Position numbers and translations under genes: made by a program. The notes beneath the pieces are model-generated. The model was given only the letters and a program-made list of their open reading frames with translations, was not told the DNA's origin and ran no database searches. 64,000 bases of DNA from Dicyema japonicum (lineage: Eukaryota > Dicyemida > Rhombozoa > Dicyemidae), in the NCBI GenBank assembly GCA_011109175.1, contig RDEW01000081.1, forward strand, positions 31,430 to 95,429, given 5' to 3'. Positions 10,720 to 22,479 of the stretch are shown one piece after another. Positions within the stretch are counted from its first letter, which is position 1, and every line of letters starts with the position of its first letter.

Positions 10720-11404
10720 CAGTGGGCCCAAAAAGTCATGGCACCACTTAATAAATTTTAATATTTTACTTTTAATTACTTTTTTTACAAAATTAAAAAG
10801 TATTAAGATATTGAAAATAATTTTAAATTTTTAAATTTTAATATTTGGTTAAGAAAAAACAATTTTTTTATATTTTTAGTGTTATTTAATGGTCAAAAAG
10901 TGTTGGCACGGTGCGTCATTAATTTTTTGTTGCATGACCTATTGCAACAATTACTGCCTCTAATCTTCTTTTGTATGTTTCTATTAATTTACTCACGGCA
11001 GAATACTATTAACTACATTATATTTTTTGGTCTTCGGATTCCTATCTATATTTTCAACGTTTTCCATAAATTTTCAATTGGGTTTAAGTCGGGAGGCCAT
11101 TTCAGAACATTTAGTTGTAATTTTAGTTTTATGTTTCGGATCGTTATTATGTTGAAAACGTCCAATTATTTTTTAACTTTAATATATTGGTGGATGAAAT
11201 TTAACAATTTTTCAAAATTACGACGTACTTTTCGGTATTCAATATTTCATCTATGAAAAATAGTTCACCCACTCCTTGAGATGAAAAACACGCCCATAAC
11301 ATTATGCTGTTTCCTCCGTGCTTAACTGTAGGCATGGTACATTTTTTGTCATATTCTTGATTTTTTTCTTCCAAATATATCAAAAAGTTCAACTTTGGTT
11401 TCAT
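10720..11404 (-). mobile_element. Tc1/mariner transposon remnant
   Basis: The minus strand encodes PTVKHGGNSIMLWACFSSQG (11201-11404), the block around the second catalytic aspartate of Tc1-type transposases. After frameshifts it gives [10 protein letters not shown] and [15 protein letters not shown], the classical third-catalytic-residue region (about 10990-11150). The right-hand terminal repeat starts at 10720 with CAGTGGGCCCAAAAAGTCAT and is echoed near 10890 by GGTCAAAAAGTGTTGGCAC. The other end is not recognisable and the frame is broken, so it is dead. A duplicate lies at 35945-36625. Confidence 0.82.
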
Positions 11405-11783
11405 CTGATCATAATATATTCATTAATATTTTGTTTATTCGCTGGATATTTTTTTAATCGTTGAATATTTGGTTAGGAATCTAAGTGTTCTTGAAGAGAT
11501 CTAAAGAAACTTCACAATGTCATTGAAGATACAAAAATCTCTAAGTAGTAGTCAAATGGTTGAGAAAATGATGTATCTCTAATGCATACGTATGTCTGCC
11601 TAGGTTTGTGATAGAAAAAGTTTTTGTCTTCTTTCTTTTCGTAGCATAAACAATGTGACAGACTTAGGGGTATCAATAACCAGAATTTATTACCAAATGA
11701 AATAGAGGATGAACGAAGATCAAAGCTGCGGCATTATTATTAGGACGAAAGAAGATCAAAGTTTTCCTAAACTTGATAAATTA

Positions 11784-11906
11784 TTTTAAATAGCGGGTGC
11801 CCAAGTAAAACGTAGTAAGACAATACTAGTGGATTCAGAGTTAAGATTGCTTAGTCGATTTTAATAGTGTGTGCCCAAGTAAAGCGTAGTAAGACAGTAC
11901 TGGTGT
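11784..11906. repeat. Imperfect direct repeat, 75-bp period
   Basis: A segment of about 47 bp containing GTGCCCAAGTAAA and CGTAGTAAGACA occurs at 11784-11831 and 11859-11906. The first unit is also present next to the assembly gap in the duplicated block (about 37010-37059). Confidence 0.75.
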
Positions 11907-12035
11907 GTGAAAAATATAAAGTCAAAAAAGTCAACATTATGAGTATTATCCAAAAATGTCAAAATTTTAATTTATTAGTGATAATTATTCCAAATAAATG
12001 AACCAAAGCATGTCCATTACATCAGCTATACTAAA

Positions 12036-12266
12036 CTAAAATATGCTGAATAGAATACTATTTGTTTTCTTGGTTCGCATTCTAATAGTCTTAGTTAAAT
12101 TTATACTCAAAATATTGTTAGCCTGGATATGAGGATAATATATGAGTGTCAATACAATCTGATACTGGTGGAACGTCTTGTTCATCATTTCTTTAAGATC
12201 ATCCAAATTCTGCTTTATCAATTCAAATATAAGATCAATATTTTCATCATTCTTCATTCCACTCAT
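12036..12266 (-). CDS. Small ORF of unknown function, 76 codons
   Basis: The frame starts MSGMKNDENIDLIFELIKQN and its first 36 residues are hydrophilic and helix-prone, possibly a short coiled coil. The rest is hydrophobic and basic without known motifs. A GT...AG pair 33 nt apart lies inside the frame and could be a mini-intron, since local introns are tiny. I do not recognise the product. It could equally be a chance ORF. Confidence 0.2.
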   Translation of the reverse strand: MSGMKNDENIDLIFELIKQNLDDLKEMMNKTFHQYQIVLTLIYYPHIQANNILSINLTKTIRMRTKKTNSILFSIF

Positions 12267-12388
12267 TTTTAGAGAATAGCGGCGAATCTGTTATTTCAAT
12301 AGTCTCCGTCACATATCTATTTAATATAATTCAAGTGTGAAAATACTATTGAAAATATTTACCACGGTCAAATTATCTTAATAGTGTC

Positions 12389-12743
12389 AAGGCAGACAAT
12401 TCCCAAGTCTCCGGAGGCGACTCGAACCCATAACTTTAGTCTACAGCTTTCTTCGTTTTTAGAGACTTCTTGTCTTAATTGTCCCTTAAGTCCTTCATTC
12501 ATATGTGCATATGAAGAAGAGGGATGAGGGCTATGAGATGAAGCCATTTAGTATCTGACTTCCATCAAAGCAGACAATTTCCAAGTTTCCGGAGAAAACT
12601 CGAACCCATAGCGGTACTCTACTCGTTTCCTTAGTCCTTAACTACTTTTTGTATTGGCTCCTTTATTCACATAAACACGTGAGAAGAGAGAAAAAGGATA
12701 TTTCCATCATGACGTGATGAACGCATTCAGTAAACCAGGGTGC
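12389..12743 (-). repeat. Tandem pair of about 178 bp with Pol III B-box-like motifs (possible SINE dimer)
   Basis: Two diverged units begin with AGGCAGACAATTCCCAAG and AAGCAGACAATTTCCAAG. Each contains, on the minus strand, GGGTTCGAG, close to the tRNA B-box consensus GGTTCGANTCC (12419-12429 and 12597-12608). The units share CTTCATTCA/CTTTATTCA and GATGAA further along. No clear A box is found at the expected distance, so I call it tRNA-related only tentatively. Confidence 0.45.
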
Positions 12744-12869
12744 GTCACCAGTTTTTAAGCTACCAAGGATCAAACTAATAAGAGATAAGGGAATCCTTAG
12801 TATAGAAGATTATCAATAAAGCACGTTTCGAAAAATCAATAATCAATTTTCTCGACTTTCATTTTTTGG

Positions 12870-13280
12870 AAAAAAAATCTACCATATTTAATGAATGAGT
12901 TCTCAGACAGGAAGTCCTTCATCCGTCTTATTTTTCTCATGGGAGTTTTATTTTATATAGACGGCATAGTAGTGCTTCTCGGAAACATTATCGATTTTTG
13001 ATATATCAGACAAAAAAACATTCAGGTGACTTTTAAAATCTCTCACTCTGGTTATTTCAGAGTTTAGAAGAAAGAAACAGTCATCAACAAATCTACCATG
13101 CGGGAATCCATATCGCTGGTTATTAGGAAATCCCCATTCATTTCAATAATATGGAACAGTCTATTATAAACTATTTATTACTATGTGCTATTCGTCCAGA
13201 ATTTTCTACTATAAAGTACCTTGAAGATTAACATACATAACACCATCAAAGGTTAGTTTGAGAAGAGGAAATTCCTTTGA
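12870..13280 (-). pseudogene. Reverse-transcriptase fragment, Penelope-like
   Basis: Minus-strand translation gives RYGFPHGRFVDDCFFLLNSE followed by FKSHLNVFLSDISKI. The FVDD box embedded in RxVDDCF, with an LN segment about 20 residues later, resembles the palm of Penelope-like RTs (RYVDD...LN). Upstream, FPLLKLTFDGVMYVNLQ could be the preceding block, with stops between. No endonuclease or ends are seen. A DIRS-like or other RT is possible. Confidence 0.35.
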
Positions 13281-13529
13281 TTTCCATCTATTCCGTTCAA
13301 GGCAGTCCTCTCAAAGAATAAACATTTCTGAAATGTTTATTGAAAAAATTAAATTTAACAAAAACGGACAATGAAGAAAATTATCATACTTTTAATTTCA
13401 CTTTAATCGGCAGTCAAGAGAAGATAAAGCTAATTAAGTTTTAAATCGGCGCTATTAGACACTGTCAACCATTTACATAAAACATGTTATTCCTTGTGTA
13501 ATTAAAGTCATTCTCATTATATAACAACA

Positions 13530-14580
13530 CGCCACACAAGGAAGAACATTCAATACCCACGATTGATCCCAAGAAACACGACCTCGCGGAAGTGTGCAAA
13601 GTTACGGACGTACTAACGAAACCTAATGCTCTTGACAACAGGGCTCTATTGATCACAGTGGATTCTACTATGAGTGCGATAAAAATTGCAAACGTTTTAC
13701 GATACTATGACCAATACAGATCTTTGAGGATGAGCCACAGAGGACCGGGCTTCTTCCGGCTAGATTTTATGGACAACTCACACATGGCCACCTTCATGGA
13801 GACCATAAATGAGACCTATCCCTTTGGTCGTGACAACCACAACTTCAGGGCAATCTCAACCAAACCATCTGAGATTGTCCTAGGAACCTTCTATTCTGGG
13901 TGAAGAAAGACGACCTTTTGGATTACCTCCAGGAGATGGCTTCCTCAGCCACACAGGTCACGCGAATGTTCAGAGGATCGTAAGCCATGCCAATGGCGAA
14001 GATCTTGATTAACAGTAAACCAAAGGCCACATCATTAATACGCTGTGGCTTCTTCATCGGAACAAACAAGATCTCTTGTGAGTGGAAGAGAAGAGGACCG
14101 CCAATCTGCTACAACTGTCAGCAGGTCGGTCATTTTGCATACCAGTGCACGGGAAAGAAGTAATGTTTCCGTTGCGCGGGAGAACATGACACCTCCAAAT
14201 GCAATGCGGATACGGATGCTGAACCTAAGTGTATAAACTGCGGATCAACAAAACACGGTGCAAGATATGGAGGATGCCCTGTGCTCGTGGAGGCCAGGCG
14301 AAAGTTAAATCCTCCAACTAAAAATCCGGAAATGAAACCTATGAACGCCATAGACGACAAATTTGAAATACTAACACGAAAAAGAATTATTGGTCCAAGG
14401 ACTAATAAGCTCTCTTCAGCTAATCTTCCACAGGAATCGGCTTGGCAAACCAACGAAAAAATACCAGGAAGAATCAAAAAAGGAACTAGAGGATATCATA
14501 ACAAGACTGAAAGAAATAAGCAACGTACTAGGAGTGGATTTACGGGAAATGGTGGATCTGGCCACCAAAAAGAAATTTGA
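13530..14580 (+). pseudogene. Family A retrotransposon ORF1 (gag-like, three zinc knuckles), copy A1
   Basis: Read across frameshifts near 13900 and stops near 13983 and 14161, the product shows three knuckles: CYNCQQVGHFAYQC, CFRCAGEHDTSKC and CINCGSTKHGARYGGC, followed by a basic, helix-rich tail. Upstream, LLITVDSTMSAIKIANVL matches the minus-strand copy at 4560-4620. Three CCHC motifs in ORF1 are typical of I/Jockey-type elements, where the protein coats the RNA. It is followed directly by the endonuclease frame at 14577 (4-base overlap), the arrangement expected for ORF1-ORF2. It is broken and not functional. Confidence 0.85.
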
Positions 14581-15179
14581 AAAGAAACCTAAAGATAGTG
14601 CTGGTGAACGCCCGATCCCTGAAGAAGAGGCGTGATGACCTAACACTACTCATGTCGTCCACCAAGATTGACATCCTGGTGGTCAATGAGACCAAAATAA
14701 AAAGGATCAACACAGCAACAATAAAAGGTTATAATTCAATAGAAATACCATGGGTCGAAAGCCCAGAGGCTGGTACTGGAACCACATTGTTCTACAACGA
14801 TGTTCTACATGTACGTGAGCCAAGAGTTACCTCGAACACACATTGTGAATTTGTTACTATTGAGATACGCTGTTGTAACCGTTGGATACATATTGGAGAA
14901 ATGTACTCCAAGGACCTAAGAAAATGCTCCACAGAAATCAAAAATTTCTTCGCAGAGAACAACTTGTCTATCCTAGTGGGGGATCTGAACGCCAAGAACT
15001 CTAAATATAGATGCATCAAAACATACAAAGATGGAATCAGGTTAAGAAGACTAAGTGACAAGGCAGGCTTCGAGGTAATAACCTCGGAAAGCCAAATCAC
15101 TACTTGTACCACATCGGAAACATGCTTGGGGTCTTCCTGGTGTCACCACTACTATGCACTTATGTGGAGCAACCAATGA
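14577..15179 (+). pseudogene. Family A ORF2, EEP endonuclease, truncated by rearrangement (copy A1)
   Basis: The 200-codon frame starts MKRNLKIVLVNARSLKKRRD and keeps LVVNETKIK (metal-binding Glu) and LVGDLNAKN. It stops at about 15179, before the SDH box and the whole RT, where unrelated inverted retroelement sequence begins. The part present is better preserved than the copy at 2121-2798. Only a nicking-domain fragment remains. Confidence 0.85.
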
Positions 15180-15189
15180 TCATGATAGA

Positions 15190-15870
15190 TTTTGTTAAAG
15201 TGCAACTGCCCTTCCTCTCTGTTTGTTATTGAAGTTTTCAATCAAAATTTTTAATTTGTCTGAAATGTCTGCTTCCCAGAGTCCATACTCTTTTGCTTCT
15301 TGCCGTTTTTTTCTGATCTCCTTCTCCAAAGCATGTATGCCCATTTTCACAATTAAACTAGTGTGCTATCAAGGGACTTGAAGTTAGCCGGGTTGAAACC
15401 ATATAAATAATATTCGATTAAGTCAACAAACTTTCTCCATTCGACATTTATGTAGTTAGTGAATAATATGGGCATTCTTTCAGAGGAAACTCTTCCTTTA
15501 AGCGGGATAAGTATTGTGTTGTGGTCACTTCTGATATTGTAGTGCATCATCCAATTGGTTAGTGTGGCAATGTTCTGGAAGCAAGTGTAAGGTTAGGAGA
15601 GGACGTCCTACCGTTAAGTCTAAAGAGTTTTTTATTGAATAGATGGTTGTTTAATATCATTAGATTATCCAGATTCGACTATATTTAATCACCCCTGGTA
15701 TCTTCTAACTGATTTTTGAACCACATTGGATTCTTTGCATTCAGGTCACCACATAATAACAGGTAATCAAAATTGTGGACATCTACCAGTGAGAATCTAA
15801 AATCTTAGTAACAGGAATAATGAGGGGGTATATACATATTTATAAGGGTGATGTTACTGACGATTGTTGA
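15190..15870 (-). pseudogene. EEP endonuclease fragment of another non-LTR family (family C)
   Basis: Minus-strand frames give NITLINMYIPP, then LLCGDLNAKNPMW, then NYIRSDHNTILIPL-like sequence (15353-15550), that is the GDLNAK and SDH boxes of a Jockey-type endonuclease in the right order. Sequence outside the motifs differs from families A and B. It separates the two family A copies. Confidence 0.65.
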
Positions 15871-15889
15871 AAGTGGGATGGCGATGTAC

Positions 15890-16215
15890 TCAGTGGGAGA
15901 AGGAGATTATGTTTCTCAAGTGTTTGCTGAAAATCATTAGTAAGTCATATGTGACCCCCAGTATTTTGGTTGAATTTGTGGAGGGCATTGTCATTTCATT
16001 TAGGGTCATTGAAGGCGCCGAGTTAGTTAATCTTCTATTGGAAGTAAAGATCATGGAGCACGACTATTCAGGACTTGTGTGTAATTGGTTCTTCGTAAGC
16101 CAACAGTTCAGGTTGTCCAGTAAATCTTATAAACGGGTACCCGCTGTGTGGATACACTCGCTTTGCTGTCAAGATTAAGTTGTCAGCATAAGCAAGAAAC
16201 AAGGTATCGTCTCAG
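15890..16215 (-). pseudogene. Reverse-transcriptase palm/thumb fragment (family C?)
   Basis: Minus-strand translation gives LFLAYADNLILTAK (YADD box with the second Asp changed to Asn) and, about 85 codons later after frameshifts, KILGVTYDLLMIFSKHLRN, the thumb motif usually reading KYLG...F..H. In transcription order this RT precedes the EEP at 15190-15870, opposite to an intact element, so two fragments were joined by rearrangement. Confidence 0.55.
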
Positions 16216-16224
16216 GGAGTATTA

Positions 16225-18945
16225 AAAAAGAGCTAAAGGAAATAGTATCAAGACTGAAGGAACTAAGTAACATACTCGGAGTGGATTTACGCAATATGGT
16301 GGACCTGGCCATGGAGAGTCCGGGCCACCAACAAGAAAATTGAAAAGAAACTTGATAGTGCTGGTGAACGCCCGATCCCTAAAGAAGAGGCGTCATGACC
16401 TGGCACTACTACTATCGTCCACCAAGATTGACATCCTGGTGGTCAACGAGACCAAAGTGAAAAAGACCAACAACACAATGCTAGAGGGATACAATTCTAT
16501 AGAAATTCCATGGGTCGAAGGTGCAGAAGCTGGTACTGGAACCACATTGTTCTACAGTGAAGTTCTACAGATACGTGAGCCAAAAATTATTATGAATACA
16601 CACTGTGAATTTGTTTCCGTCGAGGTGAGATGCTGCGGCAGTTGGAATGTATTCAAAAGACCTTAGAAAGTGTTCCGCAGAAATTGAAGAATTCTTCACA
16701 AGAAATGATATGTCTATTCTAGTGGGTGATCTAAATGCCAAAAACATTGAATATGGATGCCTCGGTACTAACGATGATGGAATCAGACTGATGAAATTGA
16801 GTGATAAAACTGGATTTGAGATTTTGACATCGGAAAAACCGAATCATTACTCGCACTACGGGGGAGACATGCTTGGGGTGTTCCTGGTGTCACCATCACT
16901 CTACAATTATGTAGAAAAGCAGATGATCATGTGGGACATCGGAAGTGATCATATACCCCAAGAGATGTTATTGAACCTAGCTCCAGACTCCATGGACTCT
17001 GTGTTTACAGGTTACGACCTAACAAGAATAAACTGGGAACACTACAGAAGGTACATATCAAGAAACCTCAAACACTGGAAGATTAAAGATTATTCCCGAA
17101 GTGATATCGACATCATAGACAATGAACTCTCTATCATGATGGAGACATATTTAATGCTTTACGCAAGAAGGAGATCCTCAAGTACTAATCATGGAAAGAG
17201 CATCAGTCTTTCGAATTCCACATATCTTTGATCAATGAAAGGAATCGCCTGAGGACTAAACTCAGAAGATGTGTGGACTGGATAGACCGGATTGCACTGA
17301 CCGGACAATTGAAGATAACAAAAAACGCCATTGAAGAAGGAATAAGACTATCTCAAGAACAATGTTTGAGGGTAGAAGCAAGCAAACTAAACACCAAAGA
17401 CCCCTCGTTCTGGAAGTTCTACAAAAAAATAACTAGCCAGAAAAGGAATGACATAAAAATCTCCTTGACCAAGCCAGAAGGTGGACTGTGTTCTATGGAA
17501 GAAGCCCCAGATATTTTTAAGAAACAACTGGACCGTATTCAGGGGATCAACCCGATGGAGCTTATTCCGAGGGAGACGTTAGATTCTTCACGTGAAATTT
17601 TAACCTACTGTTTGGACGATCTTAAAAATACTGAAATGAAAATAACCACGGATGAAGTCATGGCTGCAATCATGAAATGCAAGGCTAACGTGCTGGACTT
17701 GACCATCTAAGCATGAGATTGTTCAAGGAAGCCCCAGAGGCTCTATTTCCGATACTGAAGAATTTATTCAATGCAAGCATTCATCATGGTCATGTCCCAA
17801 AACGCTGGAAATCTTTCATTGTCAGAATGATACTGAAACCGGGAAAATCGAGGAGGGACCCTCTCAGCTATAGGCCGATAAGCTTCATCTGTTCGATCTC
17901 CAAGATTATCTAACGAATTATCTTCAGAAGGCTTAACGACCACATAGAAGAAAGTGGTTTCTTCCTCGCAGAACAATGGGGCTTCAGACCTGGAAAATCA
18001 TGCACGGACTGTATCTACCAGATGCATTCAACGGTATTGAGAGGTCTGGAAGTCAAAAGACTAGTCAACCTGGTATGTTTGGATCTGTCCAAGGCTTTTG
18101 ATAGTGTGTGGCACGAAGCATTCCTATCAAGGCTAGCAGCTGCTCAGATCCAAAAGAAACTTCTCATATGGATAAAAGATTTCCTAACAAAACGGATTTC
18201 CCAAGTACGTGTTAAAGCACATATGTCGAAAAACATCATACTGAAGAGGGGAGTTCCTCAGGGTTCCGTCCTGAGCCCTCTGCTATTCAACATATTCCTA
18301 TCAGATTTTCCAACTCCACCGGATATAACACAAAACTATTGATATACGCCGATGATATTCTGATCACAGATACATCTGGCAAATCAACTCTTTCGGAGAA
18401 AAGGATCATGTCATTCATTAGACAAGTTCAGGACTGGTGCACAAAAAGAGGGATGAGATTGTCTACTGAGAAATCCAGCTCTCTACGAGTAAGTCGCCTA
18501 AGGAGGCATCAGAAGCAGCCTTACTCATTAGAGATTCCTAAAGTAAACTCAATGCGCTACCTCGGGATAGCAATCGATGGAATGGTTCCTTCATGGAGGA
18601 CATAAGACAAAGAAGGAAGAAGGCGCTTCAAGCACTCTTATGTACGAGAAAGTTGTTTGTAAGCCTGGAAACCTTCTTGTTCATCTTCATGAGGATCATC
18701 CTACCGGAACTGCTATATGGATGCGTAGCATGGTTTTTCTCTTGCCAAAGAGAAAGAAGAATGTTTCTCATGGAAAAAACCAGAAGGTCGGCAATAAAGT
18801 TTGCTTTAGGAAAAGGCTCTGGGATGCTCTCAGTACTGAAGAAGACATGATTCTAACTCCTGTTAAAAACATCGTAGAGAAAAGAATCAATGCGATCCGA
18901 CGATAGAAGATAACTAAATGGAGTGTGGATACATCAGAAGTGTCC
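16225..18945 (+). pseudogene. Family A retrotransposon, 5'-truncated copy A2: EEP plus RT (broken ORF2)
   Basis: It begins inside the ORF1 tail (about 16225) and runs through an EEP domain (16340-17000) with LVVNETKVKK, LVGDLNAKN and SDHIP. A coiled linker follows (17228-17710). The RT covers 17713-18605: LSYRPISFICSISKI, VNLVCLDLSKAFDSVWHEAF, GVPQGSVLSPLLFNIFLSDF and LIYADDILITD. A C-terminal cysteine-poor tail extends to about 18906. Frameshifts or stops lie near 16650, 17231, 17710, 17913, 18342 and 18600. All catalytic RT motifs including YADD survive, making this the best guide to the family. Start and end are approximate; no target-site duplication was found. Confidence 0.87.
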
Positions 18946-20140
18946 AGGCCGCATAGTCGGACACGTTTAAATATCCTAAAAATAACTCCTTACTTACTTT
19001 GGAATAAATCTGGTTTGGTTTGGTCTCTTCTTGGCTTTTGGCTAAAATCAAAGTGTATGAAAAATTCCCCGAGGTAAAAAGAGTAATTTAACCTTTTTGA
19101 TGCAATTCTGGCACTATGCGCTTTCTAAGCAGGTAAATCACATGTCATGATTATAATAACGTAATGAAATGAAGGAACTGAAGAAAATTCAAGAAACTCT
19201 TGACCAAGTAACCAGGATGATCATATGCAAAGATCATAGTAACCACTAATTATAAAACTTCATGAAACTCTTGGGACCGGGATAGTCTATTAGAGAAAAA
19301 CTAACCATAAAGTCATTGATAAATGTAGGATGTGATTTTTCAACTGAGGAGACGAAATCATCTCGTAAAATGAATTATTCCATATCACCAGTTTGGTTAA
19401 AAAATTAAGAGTTTGAGCTGATGTAGCTCTATAGAACTAAATATCTTGATATTCCTGTGACGGACGTAATCCATTTTTCAATCTGACTGTGGTCAAATGA
19501 CTGACTCGGAGACATCGATACATCATGTCCACGAAATAAAAACACCCCACATCAATATTATGGAATTCATATCCTATTAAGCTTATATTTGGACAAATAT
19601 TACGGTTAACTCATTATTCATTTTCTGTTCATACAACTTGTTGAGAATAATTGGGGATATATTGGATTTACATTATTACCAGGTTTATTTGCTTCTTTTT
19701 CATAACAATTTTTCATATATCTGAAATATATTAGCAGTTCCGACCATGATCAGGGATGACAAGTGTTCATTGTCAACTTTGTTCTCTGAGAATATTTTGT
19801 TGATTTCGTAAAGGAAAACAACTGTTGTAAGTGGAACCGTACATTGCATAATCATCGTTTAAAACTTTTTGAAGTTTGTAAAAATTTCAGGAAACTATGA
19901 GTAGAAATCAGGTATCCTCACTTATAGGTATTTTGCTATGAGTACAGAATTAGAATGTATTTCTAATAGTTTCATCACAAGTTTTCATCTTGAAAACATT
20001 AGCATTCAAATGATGAGAAATTACTAAACATGAAACTCTGTTGACAATAATCATATTTAACAAATATTTTATGCAGTTAGGAAAATGAACAAATTTTTCA
20101 ATTGCGACTTTTATAACCTTAGTTTTGTAATGAAACATAT
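18946..20140. other. AT-rich intergenic DNA
   Basis: No coding motif, repeat or RNA gene recognised. The ORF at 19950-20165 (minus) has no recognisable features. Confidence 0.5.
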
Positions 20141-20144
20141 TAAA

Positions 20145-20330
20145 CCAGAGACCACGGTTACACAAGCTAACTAATCACGTGATTCCAGCACACTCTTGCA
20201 GAGACCTCAACTTGATGCTCCTCCTTCGACACCACACAAGCACGTATCGGCTGTACAATCGATGTTCGTAATTTACCGGCCACGTTCCTCTTTGTTAAGT
20301 ATTAAACACACTAAATATTAACTACACAGT
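20145..20330. repeat. Dispersed repeat, also at 60530-60690
   Basis: The segment shares AGACCACGGT, CTAACTA, ATCACGTGAT and AAACACACTAAA with 60530-60690 in the same order and orientation, with indels between. Both copies precede AT-rich DNA. Identity unknown; perhaps a non-autonomous element or LTR fragment. Confidence 0.5.
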
Positions 20331-20626
20331 TAATTGATTAAACATTGTATACATCTTATACCTGCGTTAATTGTATTTACCACTTCTTGGGAAAGGATTA
20401 CGTTTAATCGTTTTATGAAAGATTGATATTTTGTATAATCTCAACAAAAAATGCTAACATTATTCAACCCAAGTCTTAGAGAAAGGATTTGTCTACAATT
20501 AAAGAATTTTTATGTGCTACTTTACATTAAACCACAATATTAGTATAAATGTCGCATAATGATTATGTAAAAAGACATAGTTGTGAAACTATTACTTTTG
20601 CAACGAGTTTGTAATAAAGTGAAAGT

Positions 20627-22053
20627 TTATAACAAATCAAATCTAACATTTATTTCCCTTGTTAGTATTACTAACCGACAATGGAGTCTAAATAACATAA
20701 AAAATACAGAATGGGTATATTTTGACTGTTCTCCTCTACTCTTTTTCACACTATCCTTACCAGATACCTTACTATCACTGATTCTTTGCTTCTCTTCAGT
20801 CACAAGTTCTTTGAAAGCCCCTTTTTGTTCTTCAATCAATTCACTCAGTTCCTCATCATCAATAACAAATCCTAATATTTTTGCATCCAGCTTTCCACAC
20901 TCATTGTTAAACCTCTGTAAATCCGCAGCATCCTTCAACAGAAAACCCCCTCTGTTTCTGAGTCGGTCAGGGTCACTCGATTTAGCTCCAATCGTCATTA
21001 TAGATGACATACACTCCTTCCACTTGTTAATATTACTCGTAAAAACTGATATTCTTTCCTTCATTCTTCTCACATGACTGAGTTTGTCTATAATATCTCT
21101 GACACTGTCGTCCATAGTCATAACAGGGACCTGTTTATTCCCAAAATACATCAATTTCATTTCAGTATCAAGACACTCCAATAGAGAGCTCTTTTTTTCA
21201 TTGAGAATAAACTTAAGTTCTGACACCTTGTTAGTCCATTCTGTAATCAAATCCAAAGATATAGAGTCCACAGCTCTCGGGAAGCACACGTGCACACCAA
21301 TAAGTGACAAATTATTCGAAAGGCTCTCACCAGTTGACACCAAAGACTGCATAAGAGTTTCTCTCCTGTAGAGTTCCTTCTTTAATTCTTCAATGTAGCG
21401 TCTACATTCCAGTAGAAAGTCTTCAGAAAGTACGTCCGTATGAGAACAGAATATCTCAGAAGCAGGAACATCAGATAGTCGTCCAAGAATGTCAGTAATC
21501 TCAGAGTAATACATGTTGTATTTGTCAGAGTTCAATTTTACTTGAGTCTCTTGAATATCAACCAGTTGCTGAGCCATTTCCAAAGACTCCAACAAGGGAA
21601 CTACGCTTTCGTCAAACTTAATCATTTCCTCCTCGAGCAAAAGAGAATACTTTCTGTTCAAATCATAAAGTTTATTCTTCTCTGACATTCGTTTTTCTTT
21701 TTCGGAAACCATTTTTTCATAATATTTGGTTATTTTCTCACATTTTTGAATGAGGTTTAGCCTGGATCAACCTCTTTGCATTCAAACCCAAGTTCCTTTG
21801 CGAGAAAATCGGCTTCTTCCTTCTTGCTGCAAATTTCCTTATCTAGTGATATTTTTGATAGTTCCTCATCTTCAAGTACTATGAATATCCTGTTTTTTAT
21901 GTTATCAAAAAATTTGCTCTGTCTTTCAAGGCGATAGTCATTTGAAAGCCCAACTTCATCCCATATAGCATCAAATTTACTAAAAGCCATTGGAAGATTC
22001 AAAAGCTCAGAAACATTAACGTCCCACATTGAGATAGAAACGAATTCCGCCAA
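20627..22053 (-). CDS. PRC1: PRC1/Ase1/MAP65-family microtubule crosslinker
   Basis: Exon 1 (22053-21788) starts MAEFVSISMWDVN and contains FDAIWDEVGLSNDYRLERQ, matching the PRC1 N-terminal IWELIGIPEDQRLQR region. A 26-nt GT-AG intron (21787-21762) joins it in frame to exon 2 (21761-20627), giving KELGLNLIQKCEKITKYYEK. Exon 2 is a long coiled-coil rod ending in SSDPDRLRNRGGFLLKD (about aa 350-366), the signature of the microtubule-binding spectrin fold (PRC1: SDPNRFTNRGGNLLKE). Spliced length is 466 aa, shorter than vertebrate PRC1 (about 620 aa). Family role: crosslinks antiparallel microtubules in the spindle midzone and recruits kinesin-4 for cytokinesis. A further 20-nt GT-AG intron (20707-20688) may exist; removing it replaces a hydrophobic tail with STPLSVSNTNKGNKC ending at 20643. 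No frame lesions seen. Confidence 0.88.
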
Positions 22054-22479
22054 AGTATTTTAAATTTATATATATTTTTAATATTATACTTTATTAATTT
22101 TATTAACACTTTTTGAAAGTTTACGTATTTTACGGAAAAAATTCAAATGTTGACACTCTGAACCCATGGACAAAAGATCTTGGAGACAATGCTGTATTCC
22201 TCACCACCATCTACATACGATTTATCTGACCAGTATTGACCCTTGCTAGTGCAACGTGGTCAAGGGTTATTTCCCGTTTTGATGAATAAACTGACCAAAA
22301 TTTAGAAAACAGATAACAGAATCATCAGTCCTAATTTCAACTGATTCAATAATGCACTTGCCTAAATATATTATGTAACACTGTATTTCCCCAGCTAGAC
22401 ACAAAACAACATTTGTTGGAATCAGAAAAGATTCAAATGAAAACCGCAATATTCAATCAATTACATTTTATGCAAAATC

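Larger units (their letters stand above)
1644..11850. repeat. Segmental duplication, copy 1
   Basis: This block recurs at about 26590-37059 in the same orientation and at high identity. It contains the family A retrotransposon, a decayed RT, the alpha-actinin gene and the Tc1 remnant. The copies differ by scattered substitutions, small indels and three large events. Copy 2 lacks about 2.15 kb (2320-4474 here), carries 1.13 kb extra at 27661-28793, and has a retroelement insertion at 34649-35891. Copy 1 continues past 11850 into sequence that corresponds to the assembly gap in copy 2, so the right boundary is not visible. Confidence 0.93.

Noticed and set aside
10879-11256. 125-codon plus-strand ORF
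   Set aside because: Antisense shadow of the Tc1 transposase remnant; composition reflects AT-rich reverse complement.
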